From an uncultured Lachnospiraceae bacterium (GTDB lineage: Bacteria > Bacillota > Clostridia > Lachnospirales > Lachnospiraceae): a DNA stretch of 64,000 nt. The stretch spans positions 21,435 through 85,434 of the forward strand of contig CAMOIJ010000007.1 of NCBI GenBank assembly GCA_946615865.1. Direction: 5' to 3'. Positions 38,266 to 47,309 of this stretch are shown in pieces (within the stretch, counting starts at the first letter, position 1; each line of letters begins with the position of its first letter). Made by a program: the position numbers and the translations under genes. The notes under the pieces are model-generated. The model was not told the DNA's origin. It ran no database searches and saw nothing but the letters and a program-made list of their open reading frames with translations.

Positions 38266-38901
38266 ATGAAAATGTATAACATAGTTGATCAGCGCGGTAA
38301 CTACTATAAGATCGGCGAAAAAGGAAATCTCGTGGTCGCAAAAGACTCTGACGATGCGAATTTATTCTCTCTGCGGGAGGCTAACGATCGTATCGGAGGC
38401 GGCCGGAAGGCAAGATTTTATTCCATCCTGGAAGTCGAAATTCCTGATGATGTAGAAGATGAACCAGTGTACGCAGCACCTGAATATGACGAGATTAAGA
38501 AGCCGACCATGTACGATGATCTCCAGAACGACTGGGAAGCAACATTGTCCAAGCTCTGCTATATGAGCTCCCATATCCAGGAATACCAGGATAACTTAAA
38601 CACGATGCTGTCCGATGTGGATAAAGAAATCTGTGACCTCCTTCACTATTTGGAACTGAATGACTTGGATGATTCTGAGATGTTAAAGGCATCAAAGATG
38701 CTGCAAGACCGTCGGCGCCGTAGGCGTGAAATCAAGGATGAGATGGAAAAGACAGCAGTGATACGCTCCACTTTCCTGGACAGAGAGTTCGGAATCAAGG
38801 TGCATCAGGGACTTGAACAGATAGAGCATATGAAAGGCAGAATTTATACGCCGCGCAGACTGTCAGACCTTTTTGACGGTCAGATGCGCAGGGCTGTCTG
38901 A
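38266..38901 (+). CDS. unknown protein of the defence operon, charged and helical
   Basis: A 211-aa protein that I do not recognise. An N-terminal beta-rich segment (YNIVDQRGNYYKIGEKGNLV to about 65) is followed by an acidic linker. A long helical region has heptad-like stretches (YQDNLNTMLSDVDKEICDLL) and a very basic patch DRRRRRREIKDEM near 150. The frame opens at a TTG (38245) that overlaps the previous stop; AAAGGAG before the ATG at 38266 gives the preferred start. It sits between the methylase-recognition fusion and the GHKL ATPase, 14 bp from the latter. A coiled-coil scaffold role is only a guess. Confidence 0.6.
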   Translation: MKMYNIVDQRGNYYKIGEKGNLVVAKDSDDANLFSLREANDRIGGGRKARFYSILEVEIPDDVEDEPVYAAPEYDEIKKPTMYDDLQNDWEATLSKLCYMSSHIQEYQDNLNTMLSDVDKEICDLLHYLELNDLDDSEMLKASKMLQDRRRRRREIKDEMEKTAVIRSTFLDREFGIKVHQGLEQIEHMKGRIYTPRRLSDLFDGQMRRAV

Positions 38902-38915
38902 GGAGGATATAACGA

Positions 38916-41270
38916 ATGAAGAATAAAGATCTTGCGCTGAAACTTGTCAGTACCGAAACGGAAGAACAGCTTATATCTGTGCTTACGGAGGCCGGTTACT
39001 GGAATGATTTTGCCTACTGGCAGCCTTATGGTGGAAACGAGAACAACTATTCCATTATCGGCAATCAGCAGAGTAATGCGGATGCGGCCCTTGTTGAGAA
39101 ACTGATCAATTCTGTGGATGCGGTTCTCATGAAGGAATGCATGATTCGCGGAATAGATGTCAGTGGGCCGGATGCACCTCAGTCTATGAGAGAAGCCCTT
39201 GCTACATTCTTTAAGATGAGGAACGGGCAGCTGATGAACTTAGATGCCAAAAGCCGTAATGAGCTGTCCAAAAACATCATTCTTGCGGCAACCGGAAAGG
39301 CTCGCGGCGAGGAGAACCTTACAATTGTGGATCGTGGTGAGGGTCAGACTCCGCTCCGCATGCCTAAAACCATTCTGTCCTTAAGCCGTAGCAATAAGTT
39401 AAAAGTTCCTTTTGTACAGGGAAAGTTTAACATGGGTGGCACTGGCGCATTCCCGTTTTGCGGAAAGCATCATCTTCAGCTTGTGATTTCAAAGCGTTGC
39501 CCGCAGATACCGAATACCGATAATGATCCTACTTTTGATGAGTGGTCTGTAACTGTTGTGCGTAAGGAGAAAGCCCGCGAAGGACGTAAAAGCTCTATGT
39601 ACACATACCTTACAGATGCTCAGGGGAAATTGCTTTCCTTTAAAGCAGAGTCGTTACCGATCATTCCGACGACAAAGGACCCGGGCGATACAGATGCTGA
39701 ATTGCAGTACGGTACATTTATGAAACTGTATAATTACGCGCTGACGGGATATAAGACCAATATCTTATTTGATTTGAATTACCGTCTGTCTTTGCTGATT
39801 CCGGATTTAGCGCACCCAATTAGACTTCGTGAGTGCAGGCCTGGGTATACCGGCAATACACTTGCAACTACCCTGAATGGGATGGTTACAAGATTATACG
39901 ATGATACGAAAAATAACATCGAAGAGAATTTCCCGTCCTCCGGAGCATTGAACGTCGATGGACAGGAGATGCCATTTGCAATTTATCTTTTCAAGAAGGA
40001 TAAGCAGAAGAACTACCGTAAAAAAGATGGCGTAGTCTATGTTATGAACGGCCAGACGCAGGGGATCATTGGCGATAACTTCTTTGATAAGGCAAAGCTC
40101 TCATATATTAAATCCAGCCTGCTGGTTTTAGTCGACTGTTCGAAGTTTGACATTGACCATCAGGAAGCGATGTTTATGACGAGCCGCGACAGATTTAGGA
40201 CCAGCGATTTTTCAAAAGATATTGAGAAAGAACTTATCAGCATTCTCAGAGACAATCCGGGCTTAAAGAAAGCAGAACACGATCGCAGAACAGCTGCCCT
40301 GAAGGATAAGATTGCCGATAATAAGCCGTTAAAAGATGTCCTGCAGAACATCCTGAAGAAGTCTTCGGTCTTGTCAAGAATATTCATCGCCGGTACAACC
40401 ATACAATCTCCTTACGGAAAGGATCAGCCAGCCGGGGAAACAGATACCTTTGATGGGAAGAAACATCCAACACGTTTTGACCTTATGGGAAAACTGAAGG
40501 ATGGAAAGTTAATGAAGAAAAAGCCCATCAACCATGATTTCCGAGTACAGTTTGATACAGATGTTCAGAATGACTATTTCAATCGCCCTGTGGATGCCGG
40601 TGAGTTGATCCTTTCGCTAAACGGTGTAGAGCGACGGGATCTTGTTAGAAGTCTGAATCTGTATAACGGAACAGCGACGCTGACTATTCGGTTCCCTGAT
40701 GAAACAGCGGTTGGTGATGTCCTGACATTTACAACGATGATTAAAGACGACTGCATTGTTGAAGATTTTGTGAGTACCATTGTGATTACCGCAGAAGAGC
40801 CTCAGGAATATACCGGAGGCGGTGGCGGCGAACGCAGAAAGCCGAAGGATAAAGATAAGACCGGTGCCAATGCGAATGGCGGTTTTGCACTCCCGGAGAT
40901 TATCCCGATTCAAAAAGAAGAGTGGGAAGCAAATGAAATGGACCAGTATTCTGCTCTTAAATATGTTCCGACGGATGAAGGTGGAGATTACTACCTTAAT
41001 ATGGACAATACGTATTTGTTGACGGAGCTTGCAGGTATACGAGATTCCGCCAAGAGCGAACTTACCAAAGCTCGTTATACGTACAGCATGGCTTTAATTG
41101 GCATGAGTGTAATCGGTTATTACAAAAACAGCGGTAGCGGTGATGAAGAGGCTGACGTTCCGAAGATGGTTAAAGACGTGAGCACAATGATCGCACCGGT
41201 ATTAATCCCGATGTTAGAAGCTATGTCTGATCTGGACCTGTCTGAGATCAACTCCTCATCGGATGATTAA
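38916..41270 (+). CDS. GHKL (MutL/MORC-like) ATPase of a restriction-type system
   Basis: A 784-aa protein. The N-terminal GHKL fold has an N box (LVEKLINSVDAVLM; E61, N65, D68), G1 box IVDRGEGQTP with the DxGxG core (137-146) and G2 lid QGKFNMGGTGAF (168-179). A strand-rich middle follows (KVPFVQGKF to DRFRTSDFS, about 165-430), then a basic helical segment, a beta-sandwich-like region (560-630, TLTIRFPDETAVGDVLTF), a Gly/Lys-rich linker (GGGGGERRKPKDKDK) and a helical C-terminus. MutL/MORC-type ATPases associated with restriction systems are known from comparative genomics. A clamp-like DNA role is inferred. It follows the unknown protein by 14 bp and precedes an HNH gene by 21 bp. Confidence 0.72.
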   Translation: MKNKDLALKLVSTETEEQLISVLTEAGYWNDFAYWQPYGGNENNYSIIGNQQSNADAALVEKLINSVDAVLMKECMIRGIDVSGPDAPQSMREALATFFKMRNGQLMNLDAKSRNELSKNIILAATGKARGEENLTIVDRGEGQTPLRMPKTILSLSRSNKLKVPFVQGKFNMGGTGAFPFCGKHHLQLVISKRCPQIPNTDNDPTFDEWSVTVVRKEKAREGRKSSMYTYLTDAQGKLLSFKAESLPIIPTTKDPGDTDAELQYGTFMKLYNYALTGYKTNILFDLNYRLSLLIPDLAHPIRLRECRPGYTGNTLATTLNGMVTRLYDDTKNNIEENFPSSGALNVDGQEMPFAIYLFKKDKQKNYRKKDGVVYVMNGQTQGIIGDNFFDKAKLSYIKSSLLVLVDCSKFDIDHQEAMFMTSRDRFRTSDFSKDIEKELISILRDNPGLKKAEHDRRTAALKDKIADNKPLKDVLQNILKKSSVLSRIFIAGTTIQSPYGKDQPAGETDTFDGKKHPTRFDLMGKLKDGKLMKKKPINHDFRVQFDTDVQNDYFNRPVDAGELILSLNGVERRDLVRSLNLYNGTATLTIRFPDETAVGDVLTFTTMIKDDCIVEDFVSTIVITAEEPQEYTGGGGGERRKPKDKDKTGANANGGFALPEIIPIQKEEWEANEMDQYSALKYVPTDEGGDYYLNMDNTYLLTELAGIRDSAKSELTKARYTYSMALIGMSVIGYYKNSGSGDEEADVPKMVKDVSTMIAPVLIPMLEAMSDLDLSEINSSSDD

Positions 41271-41291
41271 AATGTTTGAAAGGAAAAACAA

Positions 41292-42281
41292 ATGTCAGTA
41301 TTCTACGTTTTTCAGGGCGAAACCTATAGGGAAGAAAGATCTGGCGGGTATGTGTGGTCGCCGCAGTTGAATAGCGCCGGGCGCAGAAATGCAGGTTATT
41401 CCATGATGACGGAGGTAAAGAAGGGTGACTTTATTCTTCATAATTCCAATGGTGAGATCATGGCAATCAGTGTGGCTATAGACGACTGCTATGAAGCTGA
41501 TCAGCCCGCAGAACTTTCTGCAGCGGATACATCTGTTGAATGGTCAGATGAGGGATATCGGATTGATACGAGGTATTATGATTTCGATATCCCTGTCAGG
41601 GCCACCAATTATAAAGAGTGGCTTCAGGCTCATTATGATCCTAATAGTGCGTTCACCAAACTCGGGACCGGCAAGCAGCAGTATATGAATCACCTTGCTG
41701 ATGAGCATGCTATTTTTCTTCTGGGTAAGGCGATCGAGCTTCAGGCCGATGAGGACACACTGAAATATCTAAAGGCCGCACTGAGCGAGATCGTCGGAGA
41801 TATGGACTCCGAGTATGATCAGGTTGAGTTTGAAGAAATCGGCGAAATTCTGGATGCCGATGACAGTGATGAGGTTCCGGAGTGGCCCGGTATTAGAGAG
41901 CCACAGGAAACCTCCACTTCCCCATTGACATCCAGAGAAATTCCAAAACGGAATCCTAATAGGGCCGCGGATGCGCTGAAGCGTGCTGGGTATCTTTGTG
42001 AGGTTGATAATCGGGACCGGACATTCCTTCGTAAAAACGGTAAGCCATACACAGAACCGCATCATCTAATTCCGATAAGCAAATATAAGGAATTTGATAC
42101 AAGTCTGGATGTGATGGAAAACATCGTGTCCTTGTGTAGCCACTGTCATAACCTGCTTCACTATGGAAGACTGAACGATAAAATTCCGGTACTGACAAAA
42201 CTCTATAATGAGAGAAAGACTGCTCTGCATCGCATCGGTATTACACTGACACTGGACCAGTTGATCTCGTATTACAAGTAA
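41292..42281 (+). CDS. HNH endonuclease with N-terminal EVE-like (PUA-type) domain
   Basis: A 329-aa protein. Residues 1-150 look like an EVE/PUA-type modified-base reader (MSVFYVFQGETYREERSGGY, GRRNAGYSMMTEVKKGDFIL). An acidic linker (about 165-215) leads to an HNH nuclease near 230-300, with GYLCEVDNRDRTF, TEPHHLIPISKY, NIVSLCSHCHNLLHYG. EVE-HNH fusions are known modification-dependent (type IV) restriction enzymes, cutting DNA with modified cytosine. The EVE call is from pattern only. GAAAGGAAAAAC precedes the ATG. Co-directional with the GHKL ATPase and the hsd genes. Confidence 0.75.
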   Translation: MSVFYVFQGETYREERSGGYVWSPQLNSAGRRNAGYSMMTEVKKGDFILHNSNGEIMAISVAIDDCYEADQPAELSAADTSVEWSDEGYRIDTRYYDFDIPVRATNYKEWLQAHYDPNSAFTKLGTGKQQYMNHLADEHAIFLLGKAIELQADEDTLKYLKAALSEIVGDMDSEYDQVEFEEIGEILDADDSDEVPEWPGIREPQETSTSPLTSREIPKRNPNRAADALKRAGYLCEVDNRDRTFLRKNGKPYTEPHHLIPISKYKEFDTSLDVMENIVSLCSHCHNLLHYGRLNDKIPVLTKLYNERKTALHRIGITLTLDQLISYYK

Positions 42282-42296
42282 AGGGAGGCACTAGAC

Positions 42297-44714
42297 ATGC
42301 TTGGAGCAATTATCGGGGACATCGTTGGCTCCCGATTCGAATGGAATAACTATAAAGCGAAGGACTTTGACTTCCTGACATACAAGTGTTCCCCAACTGA
42401 CGACAGCATCATGTCGTTGGCGGTGGCCAAGGCGATCCTAAAGAGCAAGCCGGATCACAGTGACTTGTCTGTTATGGCGGTTCGCTACATGCAGCAGCTT
42501 GGAAACCTGTATCCGAATGCCGGCTATGGTGGAATGTTCCGTAAGTGGCTAAAGGATAGAAACCCTCAGCCGTATAAGAGCTATGGTAATGGAGCCGCGA
42601 TGAGAGTCAGCGCGGTTGGTTTTGCTGCAAAAGATCTGACTGATGCGAAGATCATGTCGCGCATGGTCACTGCTGTTACGCATAACCATCCGGAGGGGAT
42701 CAAAGGCGCAGAGGCAACTGCTGTAGCAATCTTCCTGGCCCGTTCCGGCAAGAGCATGCTCGAGATCCGTGATGTCATCGACAAGGAATACTATCCGATG
42801 AACTTCACTTTGGATGGCATCCGGAAGGATTATAAATTCGATGTTTCTTGCCAGGGTAGTGTACCCCAGGCGTTGATGGCATTTTTTGAATCAACGAGCT
42901 TTGAAGATGCGATCCGGAATGCAGTCTCCATCGGAGGAGATAGCGATACACTGGCAGCCATCACTGGCGGGGTAGCTGAAGCATATTATGGAATCCCGGC
43001 GGATATCCGAAAACACGCACTGACATTTCTTGACGAGAGGCAGCTTCAGATACTGGTTGATTTTGAAAATCAGTATCCTCCTGTGATGGAAAAGAAAGTC
43101 GGTGATGTAAGTGTGCCGGTAGAACGGAAAATAGAGGAAAAGGTAGCTGGGACGGACCGCGGAACTCTTATCGAAGATGCTGCACGTGCAGCAGATGCGG
43201 ATGTAGCCGCTGCCGCGACGACTCCTCGGGAAACTACCAGTCAGCAGCTGTTTAATCATCTGTTTGAGGCGTGCAATATTCTGCGCGGGCCCATCAATCA
43301 GGATGAGTATAAGAGCTATGTCACACCGATCCTTTTCTTCAAGAGGATTTCGGATGTGTACGATGAGGAATATCAAGAAGCGTTGGACTTCTCTGGTGGT
43401 GATGTTGAGTATGCAGAAGCGGAAGAGATGCATTCTTTCGTCATTCCGGATGGTTGCCATTGGGAAGATGTACGCGCGGTAAGCCAAAATGTAGGTAAAG
43501 CTATCGTGAATGCTATGACGGGAATAGAGAAAGCGAATCCCGATACACTTTCTGGTGTATTCAGCAGCTTTGATGATGCGACTTGGACTGATAAAAACAA
43601 GCTGTCTGATGAACGCTTGAAAAACCTGATCGAGCATATGTCTCTCATACAGGTCGGTAACCGCAACTACTCCGCTGACATCATGGGTGATAGCTATGAA
43701 TTTCTAATTAAGAAGTTTGCTGATATGTCAAAGAAAAATGCTGGTGAGTTCTATACCCCGAGAACGATAGTGAAACTCATGGTTGACCTGCTTGATCCCA
43801 AGCCGGGTGAAACTGTTTATGACCCAGCCTGTGGAACGGGAGGCATGCTCATAGAAGCAATCCATCATATGCATGGAGATCGTCTTGCGTATGGACGGAT
43901 TTATGGACAGGAGAACAACCTTTCTACCTCTGCTATAGCAAGAATGAATTTGTATCTTCACGGCGCAAAAGATGTTCAGATTAAGCAAGGAGACACATTA
44001 AGGAATCCTCTTTTCTTAGAAAAAGGGAAGCTGAAAGTATTCGACTGTGTATTGGCAAATCCGCCATTTGGCTTGGAGCAGTGGGGAGCAAATCAGTTCG
44101 AGAATGATCAATATGGCAGAAACATCTGGGGTTGCCCATCTGATACCTGCGCAGATTATGCCTGGGTACAGCACATGGTAAAATCGATGAATGTCAAAAC
44201 AGGAAGATGTGCAGTAGTCCTTCCTCAAGGTGTTCTGTTTCATGGAGGGAAGGAAGGTCAGATCAGGGAACAATTAGTCAGATCTGACAAGATAGAAGCC
44301 GTAATAACTTTAGCGAGCGGGGTCTTTTTTAACACAAATGTGTCAGCGTGTATTGTATTCCTGAACAATAAGAAAGAACATAAACATGTTGGAAGTATCT
44401 GTCTTATAGATGGCAGCACAATCTTTACGCCACGAAGAGCTCAGAATTATATTTCGGAATCTGATGCAAAAAAATTGTATGAATTATACGTTGATTATCA
44501 AGACGTGATTGACTACTGCAAGGTTGTCACTATTGCGGATATAGAAAAAAGAGGCTTTGATTTGAGTGTAAAGAAATACATTGAGAAATCAAAGTATGAA
44601 CCTGTTTCACCTAAAATTGTAAGAGATCGATATTTTGATGCATTGAGTAAAGCCCGTATAGCAGAACGTGAAATGAAGGCATTACTGATTGAGGGAGGGT
44701 TCATCAATGGCTAA
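42297..44714 (+). CDS. ADP-ribosylglycohydrolase fused to type I restriction methylase HsdM
   Basis: An 805-aa fusion. Residues 1-265 are a DraG-type ADP-ribosylglycohydrolase: start MLGAIIGDIVGSRFEW, metal motif TDDS (34-37), GNGAAMRVSAVG near 97-108 and the second motif GGDSDTLAAITGG (213-225). The linker at 266-312 is charged and Ala-rich. Residues 313-805 are an HsdM N6-adenine methylase with the N-terminal helical domain (FNHLFEACNILRGPINQDEY), motif I DPACGTGGM (509-517) and motif IV NPPF (588-591). Both enzymes appear intact, with no stop or frameshift between them. Its last 8 bp overlap the start of the second hsdM, so the two methylases are probably made together. Confidence 0.88.
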   Translation: MLGAIIGDIVGSRFEWNNYKAKDFDFLTYKCSPTDDSIMSLAVAKAILKSKPDHSDLSVMAVRYMQQLGNLYPNAGYGGMFRKWLKDRNPQPYKSYGNGAAMRVSAVGFAAKDLTDAKIMSRMVTAVTHNHPEGIKGAEATAVAIFLARSGKSMLEIRDVIDKEYYPMNFTLDGIRKDYKFDVSCQGSVPQALMAFFESTSFEDAIRNAVSIGGDSDTLAAITGGVAEAYYGIPADIRKHALTFLDERQLQILVDFENQYPPVMEKKVGDVSVPVERKIEEKVAGTDRGTLIEDAARAADADVAAAATTPRETTSQQLFNHLFEACNILRGPINQDEYKSYVTPILFFKRISDVYDEEYQEALDFSGGDVEYAEAEEMHSFVIPDGCHWEDVRAVSQNVGKAIVNAMTGIEKANPDTLSGVFSSFDDATWTDKNKLSDERLKNLIEHMSLIQVGNRNYSADIMGDSYEFLIKKFADMSKKNAGEFYTPRTIVKLMVDLLDPKPGETVYDPACGTGGMLIEAIHHMHGDRLAYGRIYGQENNLSTSAIARMNLYLHGAKDVQIKQGDTLRNPLFLEKGKLKVFDCVLANPPFGLEQWGANQFENDQYGRNIWGCPSDTCADYAWVQHMVKSMNVKTGRCAVVLPQGVLFHGGKEGQIREQLVRSDKIEAVITLASGVFFNTNVSACIVFLNNKKEHKHVGSICLIDGSTIFTPRRAQNYISESDAKKLYELYVDYQDVIDYCKVVTIADIEKRGFDLSVKKYIEKSKYEPVSPKIVRDRYFDALSKARIAEREMKALLIEGGFING

Positions 44715-46191
44715 TAGGATATCAAAGTCTGAGTTAGAATCGTACCTTTGGGGAGCAGCGGTTCTTCTTCGAAATAATATCGATGCGGGAGCTTATAAGC
44801 AATACATTTTCCCATTGCTTTTCTTTAAGCGACTTAACGATGTTTATGAGGAAGAATCGAAAAAAGCTATTGCTGAAAATGGACCAGAAGCCGAGATGTG
44901 GGAAGAAACACATAGTTTTGCTATTCCTGCTGGAGCTCGTTGGTCAGATGTTCGCAACGTTCCTCAAGACGTTGGAAAGGCTATTCAAGCAGCCTTCAGA
45001 GCTATCGAGAGCGCAAATAGCGATAAGCTGCAGGGTATTTTTGGAGATGGGACTTGGACAAATAAAAACCGTCTTCCCGACCGGCTGTTAAAGGATTTGT
45101 TAGAGCATTTCAGTACAAAGACTTTATCAATCGAGAATCTTCCTGAAGATGAACTCGGAAACGGTTATGAGTACCTGATAAAAAAATTTGCTGATGATAG
45201 TGGGCATACAGCGCAAGAGTTCTACACAAACCGGACAGTGGTGCATCTGATGACCGAGATGCTTAAACCGGAATCCGGTGAATCAATATATGATCCCACA
45301 TGTGGAAGCGCGGGCATGCTTATATCCTCCATTGCGTATCTTAAAGATCAGAAAAAAGAATGGCGGAATGTGTCACTTTATGGCCAAGAAGTAAACGCTC
45401 TGACTTCGGCTATAGGACGAATGAACTGTATCTTGCACGGTATTAATGATTTTAATATCGTGAACGGGGATACTTTAGCTGCACCTGCTTTTATTGAGAA
45501 TGGCCAGCTTAGAAAATTTGATTTGGTTCTCGCTAATCCACCCTATTCTATCAGTGAGTGGAATAGGGACGCATTTGCTAACGATAGATATGGAAGGAAC
45601 TTTCTGGGAACTCCACCTCAAGGACGTGCAGATTACGCTTTCTTCCAACATATTCTTAAGAGCATGGATCTTAAGACGGGAAGGTGTGCAATCCTTTTTC
45701 CTCATGGCGTTTTGTTTAGAAATGAGGAAAAAGAGATGCGTGAAAAACTGATCCGTTCAGATTTACTTGAATGCGTTATCGGAATAGGGCCTAATCTTTT
45801 CTACAACGCTACAATGGAAGCATGTATTGTTATATGCAGATCGACGAAGCCTGACTCGCATAAAGGCTATGTGCTTTTCATCAATGCGGTAAACGAAGTT
45901 ACGAGAAAGAATGCTGAAAGCAATTTGGAACCTCAGCATATTCAAAAAATTGCATCGGCGTATGCCAATTTTGCTGACGAGGATGAATTCGCTGCAAAGG
46001 TTTCCATTCGGGAAATTGAGAAGAATGATTTCCTGTTAAATATTCCGCTGTATGTCAAAAACGATTCAGATATAACGCCTGTTGACGATAGGTCAAAGGA
46101 GGAGATATTTGAAGAATGGATTAGCCTGTCGGAGGAAACCACTATCGCGTACGATATGCTTAATTCCATGATGGGAGGGCAGGACAAATGA
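44707..46191 (+). CDS. hsdM: type I restriction-modification methylase HsdM (second copy)
   Basis: A 494-aa N6-adenine methylase. The N-terminal domain is LWGAAVLLRNNIDAGAYKQY. It contains FADDSGHTAQEFYTNRTVVH, motif I DPTCGSAGM near 196-204 and motif IV NPPYSISEW near 280. It is paralogous, not identical, to the methylase half of the upstream fusion (LPED/EFYTxR and FPHGVLF blocks align). The ORF can be extended to 44689, but GGAGGGTTCATC before the ATG at 44707 marks the start, overlapping the upstream stop (ATGGCTAA). The stop overlaps hsdS by ATGA. Base composition is visibly more AT-rich than that of hsdR downstream. Confidence 0.93.
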   Translation: MANRISKSELESYLWGAAVLLRNNIDAGAYKQYIFPLLFFKRLNDVYEEESKKAIAENGPEAEMWEETHSFAIPAGARWSDVRNVPQDVGKAIQAAFRAIESANSDKLQGIFGDGTWTNKNRLPDRLLKDLLEHFSTKTLSIENLPEDELGNGYEYLIKKFADDSGHTAQEFYTNRTVVHLMTEMLKPESGESIYDPTCGSAGMLISSIAYLKDQKKEWRNVSLYGQEVNALTSAIGRMNCILHGINDFNIVNGDTLAAPAFIENGQLRKFDLVLANPPYSISEWNRDAFANDRYGRNFLGTPPQGRADYAFFQHILKSMDLKTGRCAILFPHGVLFRNEEKEMREKLIRSDLLECVIGIGPNLFYNATMEACIVICRSTKPDSHKGYVLFINAVNEVTRKNAESNLEPQHIQKIASAYANFADEDEFAAKVSIREIEKNDFLLNIPLYVKNDSDITPVDDRSKEEIFEEWISLSEETTIAYDMLNSMMGGQDK

Positions 46192-47309
46192 CAACGTATC
46201 ATTTGAGTGATGTCGCCACAGTCTGTAGCGAAACCTTTAAGGGAAATAAAAAAGGGGTTCCTATCGTTGGACTCGAACATCTTATTCCCGAAGATGTTAC
46301 TTTGAATAATTGGGATGTTGATATTGATAATACCTTCACTAAATCCTTCAAACGGGGAGATGTGCTCTTCGGGAGGAGACGAGCATACTTAAAGAAAGCA
46401 GCTCAAGCGCCAATTGATGGAATTTGTTCTGGGGATATCACAGTTATTCGAGCAATTCCAGAAGTGGTTTCACCGAGATTGCTGCCTTTTATCATACAGG
46501 ACGACCACCTCTTTGATTTTGCCGTTGGCAAATCAGCTGGCTCATTATCCCCGAGAGTTAAATGGGAACATCTGGGCAGATATGAGTTTCGACTCCCTGA
46601 TATGGCTGAACAAGAAAAGCTTGCTGATCTGTTGTGGTCTATAGATAAGGCACTCCAGGCTTACAAACAGTTAGCATCAGTTACGATAGATATGATTAAA
46701 GCTCATTTCATCGAAATGTTCTGGAGTGAGAAATATCCATTCGTTGAAATGAAAGACTTGTTACACCAAAACACCAAAACCGAGCGGATAACAAATCCTC
46801 AGGATGAAAAATACGTAACGGTTGCGCTTTACGGAAAAGGTGTACGTGAGAGAAACATAGAGAAGTACGATCCCAAACCGTTTACTGGGTATAGAGTTCA
46901 CGCAGGACAGTTTATCTATTCGCGGATTGATGCGAGAAATGGTGCTTTCGGTATTATTCCAGAAGAACTGGATGGCGCAGTTGTAAGTAAGGATTTCCCT
47001 ACGTTTGATATTGATTCTGAACGAATAACAAATGAGTATCTTATGTTCTCCGTACTTGAAGATAACTTTATTCAGCAGATCAATAGAAACAGTATTGGAA
47101 CCACAAATAGGCAGCGCGTTAGCGAGGAAGCTTTTATGTCTTACGAAATAAAACTTCCGAGTATAGCTGAGCAATTACAATTTGCGGATTTTAAAGCACA
47201 AGCAGACAAATCACTACATCTACTCGAAAGAACTATTAATGAAACGCAGGCATTGCGGAAAAAGATAGTAGAAGAGAACTTTGTTGTGATAAGGAAGGAG
47301 AATGATTAA
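46188..47309 (+). CDS. hsdS: type I restriction specificity subunit HsdS
   Basis: A 373-aa S subunit that chooses the two half-sites of the target. TRD1 covers about 1-145 (YHLSDVATVCSETFKGNKKG, FGRRRAYLKKAAQAP, WEHLGRYEFRLPDMAEQEKL). A central helix follows at 150-180, then TRD2 at about 185-340 (VEMKDLLHQNTKTERITNPQ, YSRIDARNGAFGII, FMSYEIKLPSIAEQ), ending in a distal helix. The second copy of the conserved spacer is kept, so both recognition domains look intact. It overlaps hsdM by 4 bp and hsdR by 1 bp (TAATG). AT-rich like the second hsdM. Confidence 0.92.
   Translation: MTTYHLSDVATVCSETFKGNKKGVPIVGLEHLIPEDVTLNNWDVDIDNTFTKSFKRGDVLFGRRRAYLKKAAQAPIDGICSGDITVIRAIPEVVSPRLLPFIIQDDHLFDFAVGKSAGSLSPRVKWEHLGRYEFRLPDMAEQEKLADLLWSIDKALQAYKQLASVTIDMIKAHFIEMFWSEKYPFVEMKDLLHQNTKTERITNPQDEKYVTVALYGKGVRERNIEKYDPKPFTGYRVHAGQFIYSRIDARNGAFGIIPEELDGAVVSKDFPTFDIDSERITNEYLMFSVLEDNFIQQINRNSIGTTNRQRVSEEAFMSYEIKLPSIAEQLQFADFKAQADKSLHLLERTINETQALRKKIVEENFVVIRKEND

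Noticed and set aside
42297-44714. Frameshift or two separate genes at the DraG-HsdM junction
   Set aside because: The frame is open throughout, no internal stop is seen, and the linker is plausible in composition. I therefore keep one fused gene.
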